Assembly (NCBI GenBank): GCA_011319805.1
Contig: SJRY01000050.1
Location: forward strand, 1,054,001 to 1,118,000
Origin: Macrocybe gigantea
Lineage: Eukaryota; Basidiomycota; Agaricomycetes; Agaricales; Callistosporiaceae
Direction of reading: 5' to 3'
DNA: 64,000 nucleotides
Under the pieces are notes generated by a model. It had not been told where the DNA came from. It saw nothing but the letters and a program-made list of their open reading frames with translations, and searched no databases. Below, piece after piece: positions 58,021 to 64,000 of the stretch. Both the position numbers and the translations under genes were made by a program. Numbering within the stretch: position 1 is the first letter of the stretch; each line of letters opens with the position of its first letter.

Positions 58021-58274
58021 GGGACAGCGTGGTGCATAGACCTCGAGGACTTTCTAAAGCAGCAAAGCCACGCCAGGTCAACACTAGTGGAAGGAATACA
58101 TAGGCGTGTAGACGCACATATCTGTTTTTCCTACGCCATTCATGAGCGGCTGTCCAATGCCTCCGAAGCGGATTCATTTGTGTTGGCTACGAATGTTGAT
58201 TTGTAAAAAAAATACATGCCTGTAAATGTAGGCATCGACTTCCTGATGTTCTCACACCAGAACATCTCTTTCAT
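58021..58274. promoter_or_regulatory. bidirectional promoter, genes E and F
   Basis: A 254-bp interval between the divergent starts at 58020 (-) and 58275 (+). No specific site recognised. Confidence 0.4.
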
Positions 58275-59902
58275 ATGGATGCCCAATCGCTGAACGAAGA
58301 TACCCTACTGGGGATTCTACAGTTCTGTGATGTCTCAACTGTCCTTAATTTCAGCCAGGTGCAATATACTCTCCTTCTTTTTCGAGTCGCAAGGCTTGAT
58401 GACTCCACATCCCAACAGGCGTCGAGGCGTTTCCACGACCTCGCATTCTCCAAGTCGACCTGGAAGGCGCTAGTTGAAAATCTCCAGGCAAGAAGGTTTA
58501 TAGATCGGGTTTGGGAACGAGACTTGTCGTCACTTTCGTTGGACGATCTCGTCAGGCTCGTTAAGCGTGTCGCTTTGGGCCCTGAATCGTGGCATCCGTC
58601 AAGTGGCACTGGTCCGACTATTTTGCTTGAATTCGCCATCGATGCAAAGATTCAACTTGGACCCGGAATCCTTTACTGGGAAAATCGACCAAAGCTTATT
58701 CCGGGTGGGAAGTATGTACTTTTCTTGAACTGGGGAATGCTGCAATGTTGGGACATCCGCTCGCAACAATGCATTTGGACGTACGACCGACCGTATACGG
58801 TGATCGAATTCGGCTACGATGTAGGCGATATGCAAGATGAAGCTAGAATTGTCATCTGCTCTCGAGATTACGCTGACGGTCCTGACGGGCGGAAAAAGTA
58901 CGTCGAGAGATGCGTTCGATCTTGCAAAAACTCAATCAAATTCAAGCTTCATAGAAGTGCTGAGCCTCGATTTTCAAACTGGCACTTCAAGATCCATTTT
59001 CCTCACTCGTACAACCGATACGAACTTCGACAACCCTTTTGATTTCGCCGCAGTTAGTGGTGACTATGCCGCCGTTTCCCTAATTAATCACCCCTATGTC
59101 GTCCTGATTAAGCTGTCGACACAAGATTGTCGGTTCTGGTCCATCCATGACGTACGTTTTATCTATGCAACTCCTACATAAAATTTCTCACTCTCTGTCC
59201 AGACCCAAATAGATTCTGGCGACCGTTGGATTCCCAGTAGTGTTTGCCTCCATCTTTTCTCCGTTTTTGCACCATGGGCTTATTCCGCGTATTGGATCCT
59301 CAGTACAGATTCGATGTTGGCATCATCTCCATTCCCCATGCCTCATTGTTGGCTATCCTTGTAACGACGATCCTTCAACGGTGGTAGTGACCGTGTGGAG
59401 TCTTGCATCTCTCTTCGATGCATCCTTCATGCCCACTTCCTCGGGCGCTTACAAGCTAGACGAGGCACCGGCCCTAGCGACTGACACATTCAAACCCTCA
59501 CACTCTTCGGTTTGGCCGAAGTTGGATGCATTCAAAGACCCTTTTTCGGATTCATATATCGTGTGGTTGCATTCCGGTTCGGGTGTACTCTTTGCTGTCA
59601 AATACCGTCTTTCTCAAGTTGGATCCGAAATAACTCTCCATCGCATCTTCTCCAAGACCCCCACAGATGAAAATTCCGAATCCCAATGGGCCGAGTCCAT
59701 TTCGTTCTCTGGACATCTCCATGTTATCATGAACAGGAACAGTCACATTCTATCAACCGGAACTTCGGGTGACACCAAGAACGACATGGATGCTGGTGTT
59801 GTAGACGCGCCGGGTCAAGGAGATTACCTTGACGTGTCAGCGTATTCAGGGGCCCTGACTTACTCTACGCACAAAGTCATTGTAGTGCGGTATTATAAAT
59901 GA
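58275..59902 (+). CDS. F-box protein F, paralog of D
   Basis: The ATG at 58275 gives MDAQSLNEDTLLGILQFCDV and STVLNFSQ. The intron GTGCAA...CCAACAG (about 58358-58417, in frame if unspliced) is followed by ASRRFHDLAFSKSTWKALVE, an F-box-like motif placed exactly as in gene D. Shared segments continue along the whole length: LIPGGKYVLFLNWGMLQCWD / CIWTYDRPYTVIEFGYD, then after an intron FIEVLSLDFQTGTSRSIFLT, VSGDYAAVSLINHPYVVLIK, LDAFKDPFSDSYIVWLHSG and the end YSGALTYSTHKVIVVRYYK at 59902. The same blade-like repeats suggest a substrate-binding propeller. It is convergent with caspase gene G, whose stop is 207 bp away. D and F are likely products of a local duplication. Confidence 0.8.
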
Positions 59903-60109
59903 GTAGCTCGCTCCGTGGACCTGGCATATGCATTTTCTCCTTCATTAATGCGATTGACTTTGGACTCATGCTAGTCTCTTTAACACTTGCCGGTCAAGGG
60001 GTCCACTCGAATGCGCCACTGACTGAAGGCAAATTCACATTTCCCTTTGTAAGACCCTTAGTTCACAATGACTCGAACATGCCTTTATTGTGTATACAAT
60101 AGCTAGCTC

Positions 60110-62615
60110 TCACACGTCGGAATCAGCGGACGAAACCTGGTATTTTTCTCTTTCTCGACGCATGAGGTCCTCAGTCCGGACCTGAATGACCGTGGACATC
60201 TTCGTGCCCCATTCGTGGACTTCAGGAAGCTTGGCGGACGCAGGCTTTCCATACCGTGAGGCGGACGTCTCAAATGGAGAGTCTTGTGGGAGGCTTGAAA
60301 AGTCCGCGGGGGACGTGGTCAAGAACAACTTGAAGAAACCGACGTCCTTGTCCTCGCCGTCCCGCAAGAGGAACTGCCACGGTGTCACGCCGCCGCCTCC
60401 ATAGCCGACGGTCAGCTGCGACTTTCCGGGCAGAGGAGGGTCGACGGTCGTGAGCTTCCCACCGCCCGCACCGAACGGCGGGGTATACCAGTTGACTATT
60501 GCGTTGAAGGAGCGATTTTCAGCCTTTCCATCCGACGGAGCGATAGTGACTTACTGATGACTAGGTCCGATGGATCGAAATAGAAGAGATGAGGGTATAA
60601 GGGTATATCCGTCTCGTTGTGAATGGCCATCCCTAACCGTGCATGCTCGTCTACGACGACGACAGTCGGTTCTTCTTTGAGGAGATTCTCTTCGACAGGT
60701 GTCAAGACCTGATCAAATTCCTTATTATACGAGATGTTCAACGTTCGAAGATCCATCCACACGTGTTCAAATCCTGTGTTGGATTCTCTGAGGAGATGGT
60801 GATAAAAATGGGATGCGGATCGCAGGACTTGATAGAGCTTGTCGCCGTCGTCCTGGCTGATGAGGTGTGGCAACTTTGCGCCGATATGGGGCGTGATCAG
60901 AGGATCGTTCCTCTCAAAGCGCACATTGCCGTCGTCAGCAAACAAGACATGGAACAATGCTTGCTCTGGATCGTCTACAAAGGTGATCGAGAGATGCTCC
61001 AGCGCCTCGCGCGGCACGGCGGTCTCCAACCGAGTCATATCCGAACAGTAGACCTTGAATCCCAGAGTTGCTCTCTTGACGAGCCTGCAATAGAAGAGTT
61101 TCTGATCCAACTTGCGGGTCGGCCGCGAGAGCTCAGACGCAAAGGCTTGCACGGAATTGACTGTAAGGGTGGCCAAGGGGTCATTCAAATGCGTCGCGTC
61201 CGAGATGAGGTCTGAAGCGTGGATGGAGTAGGTGAATCAACAGTGACGCCTTGAGCAGCACCGGCTTTCAAGACATAGCTATACGCCTTTGAGCCATCTT
61301 CTTTCGTGACGACTTCTTTTTGCCCAAGACGAACGACCCGTCGGCGCCGGGCGCTCGTTTATTGAACAGCCTGCGGTGCACATTGAGTCCCTCGCAGTGC
61401 GGAGACTGCCTACAAGCCCATCTCAGGGTTAAAAAAAAATAAAAATAAAAGCAAAGGAGTCAACCACGACAACTGACCAGTTTGGCATGTTCAGCTTGTG
61501 CATCAGAGCCAGATACGTCAAGTCGTTCACCGTGAGGCCGCCGCCGCCGCCCCCGCGTTGAGCAGCGTCAGCAAGCTGCCCGTGAACAGCCCGCCGTGGC
61601 GCCCGTTGCGCGGCTTCTCGTATGCGGACTGGTTGCGCCCGCACGCGGCGAGCAGGACATGCGATCCGTGGTGCTTTCCACCGAAGCCGATCGCGACGCG
61701 CGCGCTGCGTGATGCCGGCTGGCGGGAGATGATGACCTCGTCGCATCGCGCCGAGATGGGCGGAGGGTCCTGTATGCCGCGCGGGACACAGTCTGGCGGG
61801 ATGCCCTGCGCGGCGCGGTTGAGCCCTGCAGAGTTGCAGCAATCCAGTATGAGCGTCTTTTTGTTATAAAAAAAATATGTACGTCCGGAGCATGGCGTCG
61901 GTCAGTCAGCAGGGCCAAAGCGAGCGGAAGAGCGGGCGAGGATACGCACGATGTTGTCGCCTTTGATATCAGACAGGTGGTTGAGCAAACACGAGACCGT
62001 GCGGTCTGGTATGCCAGGGACCACCTCGTCTGCTCCATTCCTGCGCACGACGGTTCCAACATCGGCAGGACAGAGCATCTCAATCTCCGGCTCGCTCGTC
62101 GCCCACTCGTCTCTCCACTCCTCTGGCTTGCTCGTCTTGGCGCCATGGCCCGCATAATAAATCACGATCGCCGCCTCGTCCTTCCCAAACCGCACGTCAT
62201 CGCGCAGCGCGTCAAACGCAGCGAGTATGCCCGCCCGCGACGCGCGCTCGTCGCGCAGGTCGATGATGTGGCTCGCCGGCACGCGCAGCCTCTCACGCAG
62301 AAACTCTGCAAACTCGTCGCGTCGGGCACCGCGCCTTCGAGGTTCGGGTACTCGTCGCACTGGTAGGCGTTGATCCCGATGACGAGCGCGTAGATGTCTT
62401 GCAGGCCTGTGTCGGCGGTGGGCCTGGAGAGCAACCGACGCGACGGTCAGAATCTGGGATGCATTCGCGGACCCGAAGAGAACTGGTTACTTTCCGATCG
62501 CCTTTGGCGATGTGGGCGACGTCGGGGACCTATCAAGGAATAACACATCAGCGCCAGGTCTTCGATAGCGGAACACATCCTACCTAATCTCATAATCTGC
62601 CATCGCATCGCTCAT
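60110..62615 (-). CDS. caspase-like (C14) protein G with uncharacterised C-terminal region
   Basis: Third member with the A/C layout. Short first exons from the ATG at 62615 (MSDAMADYEI) splice in phase to SPTSPTSPKAIGK and then PTADTGLQDIYALVIGINAY. The His box is AIVIYYAGHGAKTSKPEEW and the Cys box TLILDCCNSAGLNR, then SHVLLAACGRNQSAYEKPR and LTYLALMHKLNMPNW. The C-terminal region has NVHRRLFNKRAPGADG, LDQKLFYCRLVKRAT, FERNDPLITPHIGAKLPHLI, LGMAIHNETDIPLYPHLFYF, LTVGYGGGGVTPWQFLL and VGFFKLFLTTSPADFSSL. The stop is at 60110. Two points (near 62330, GAVPDA|DEFAEFL, and near 61320) need one extra base each to hold frame. The gene is therefore either recently broken or affected by consensus errors. 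It is much more G+C-rich (61.5-62.4 kb) than A and C. Confidence 0.8.
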
Positions 62616-63255
62616 ATCAAGTCTTCACTTCAGGACAACGAAGCACACCTTTCGATGGCGCCTCAGAGCTATGTAAAAACACCGCAATGCTGTGATAAAC
62701 TACAAATGGAAACGATGCAGGGCATGGCGATATGAACGCACATGGCACCCATCAATCCGCGCAAAACGGGGAATGATGGATGCAAGACACAAGTCCAAGT
62801 TCAAGAGCGCTTCTCACATCAAGCCGGTCTGAACATCATGAAAATTTGCAGATGCTAATAATACAATTGGCATTCATATAAATTGCGCGGCGAAGCGGAT
62901 ACGTAACTCGTCGAGACCAGCGACGATGAGCGAAAAGTAGGAAAAAAATTGATGGTGACCGTAAAATTTTGTCACTCTCGACAACGACGGAAAAGAAACC
63001 TGAAAACACAGAAACACAAAATCACAAGAAAAAAAAGCATTCATTCGTTCGTTTGGCGGCGTGAGTCGATCGGAACAAGAGGTTTTGCATAAATATAAGA
63101 AAAAGAAAGAAGAGGAACGTATGACGTGAAACTTTGCAGCATGAAGATGCGAAGGGAAAAAGGAAAAAAAAGAGAGTTCAACACAAGATGCGTAGAGAAC
63201 CGATTGCGAGAGAAAAACGAAAAAGAGCAAACAAAAAAAAAAAAAAAAGCCAACG
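62616..63255. other. intergenic region, nothing recognised
   Basis: A-rich stretch upstream of caspase gene G and downstream of the edge gene. It includes a run of 15 A near 63234-63248. No gene seen. Confidence 0.4.
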
Positions 63256-64000
63256 TCAGCTCGCCCAACGCGAGTGCCAATCGTCCGTCGAAGCATACCC
63301 GTCCGAATCCGGGTTGCTCACCGCATACGACGACATCTCTCCACCGCTCCCGCTCCCGTTCGCAGCGGTCCTAGCAGCAAACCCCACACCGTCCCTCGCG
63401 CTCCAAGTCGGAGAAGCGCTCACGACGCTGCGGCGCGAAGGCGAGTGCGAACCGCTCATCGAGCTCTCGTCGTCATTGCTCCTGCTCTTGCTCGTGCCAG
63501 TCAACGGCGGCATAGGTAAATCGCAGTCGCGCGCGTGGAGCAGGCCAGCAGGCATGTTCACGCTCAGCGCCAGATCCGGAAGCGAGAACGATCCGATGCT
63601 AGCGCCGGCGCCAAAAGGCCCGCGCGGGTGCGCGTGCGATGCACCGTGAGCATGCGGGTGGGCATGAGCATGATGTCCGTTGCGCTGGGGAGCGAGAAGC
63701 GCTCCCACGGAATTGTTGTTACTCAAAAGCGGATACTCGGCCGTAGCAGCGCTTGGAAGCCGTTCGTTGCTGTAAAATGCAGCTACAGGAAAGTGGTGAC
63801 GTATCTGCTGGTGGTGGCTCGGACTAGACAGGGAAGACGCAGACGAGGACCGGCTCCGGGGGGCCTGAGCAGGCACAGCAAAATACGTCGCGACAGCCGC
63901 CGCCGCTGAAGCCTGAACAGACGTCGAACTCGCTTCGGCGTACACACCACCGCGATAGGGCGACACGCTCCGGTTCGCGGCGTTTCGATCCGGACGTTGG
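63256..64000 (-). CDS. partial low-complexity protein, cut by window edge
   Basis: The frame is open from the right edge to the stop at 63256, so the N-terminus lies outside the window. The visible 248 or so residues are rich in Ser, Ala, His and Pro (HHAHAHPHAHGASHAHPRG; SGSHSPSRRSVVSASP) and end DGYASTDDWHSRWAS. Two conserved-looking blocks are FGAGASIGSFSLPDLALSV and HARDCDLPMPPLTGTSK. The composition fits a disordered C-terminal region of a regulatory protein, for example a transcription factor. No domain is recognised. Confidence 0.6.
   Translation of the reverse strand, partial: QRPDRNAANRSVSPYRGGVYAEASSTSVQASAAAAVATYFAVPAQAPRSRSSSASSLSSPSHHQQIRHHFPVAAFYSNERLPSAATAEYPLLSNNNSVGALLAPQRNGHHAHAHPHAHGASHAHPRGPFGAGASIGSFSLPDLALSVNMPAGLLHARDCDLPMPPLTGTSKSRSNDDESSMSGSHSPSRRSVVSASPTWSARDGVGFAARTAANGSGSGGEMSSYAVSNPDSDGYASTDDWHSRWAS

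Noticed and set aside
61568..62155. 195-residue minus-strand Arg/Ser-rich frame
   Set aside because: Off-frame shadow in the G+C-rich part of caspase gene G; the true frames carry the His and Cys boxes.
63230..63250. poly-A run as a retrotransposon tail
   Set aside because: No target-site duplication or reverse-transcriptase remnant nearby; A/T runs are common throughout the intergenic DNA here.

Overview
The window is nuclear DNA of a filamentous fungus, almost certainly a mushroom-type basidiomycete (Agaricomycetes). Genes are dense and split by many short GT-AG introns (mostly 45-70 bp), often with a visible CTRAY-type branch site. The gene content is typical of the group: a DUF6533 membrane protein, small F-box families, caspase-domain proteins, and fungal Rtf1, Sds3-like and Ccc1 proteins. 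One tRNA-Asn carries a short intron. I saw no transposon, rRNA, CRISPR or plasmid feature.

Layout. 0.7-4.4 kb: two hypothetical genes; the second ends in a CaaX-like prenylation box. 5.8-11.6 kb (-): a large fungal-specific transcription factor of the Zn2Cys6/fungal_trans class. It carries a 285-bp tandem duplication and several apparent one-base losses, and I could not find a zinc cluster in it. 11.6-15.6 kb is gene-poor. 15.6-25.8 kb (-): a polytopic membrane protein, an Sds3/BRMS1-type HDAC corepressor subunit with a very long low-complexity tail, and the Paf1-complex subunit Rtf1. 27.6-31 kb: a DUF6533 protein (+) and a secreted thaumatin-like protein (-). 33.9-43.2 kb: a peroxisomal acyl-CoA oxidase-like enzyme, a VWA8-type AAA+/VWA protein and an atypical SDR. 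43.8-45.3 kb: tRNA-Asn and a Ccc1/VIT1-type iron/manganese transporter. 46.9 kb: an alpha/beta hydrolase.

The most interesting part is 48.4-62.6 kb. Seven genes alternate strictly in strand (- + - + - + -). Four are caspase-like (peptidase C14 p20) proteins with intact His and Cys boxes. Three of these share a long uncharacterised C-terminal region. The fourth instead has a coiled-coil-rich N-terminus and no such tail. Between them lie two paralogous F-box proteins and one small acidic protein. The arrangement makes three divergent gene pairs with shared 254-375 bp promoters. A proteolysis/ubiquitin module for regulated cell death or non-self response is a reasonable inference but is not shown by the sequence. 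The window ends inside a low-complexity gene (63.3 kb to the edge).

Caveat: several well-supported reading frames (transcription factor, Sds3-like gene, one caspase gene) can only be followed by assuming single missing bases. Residual deletion errors in the consensus are likely, so exon borders and a few starts are approximate.
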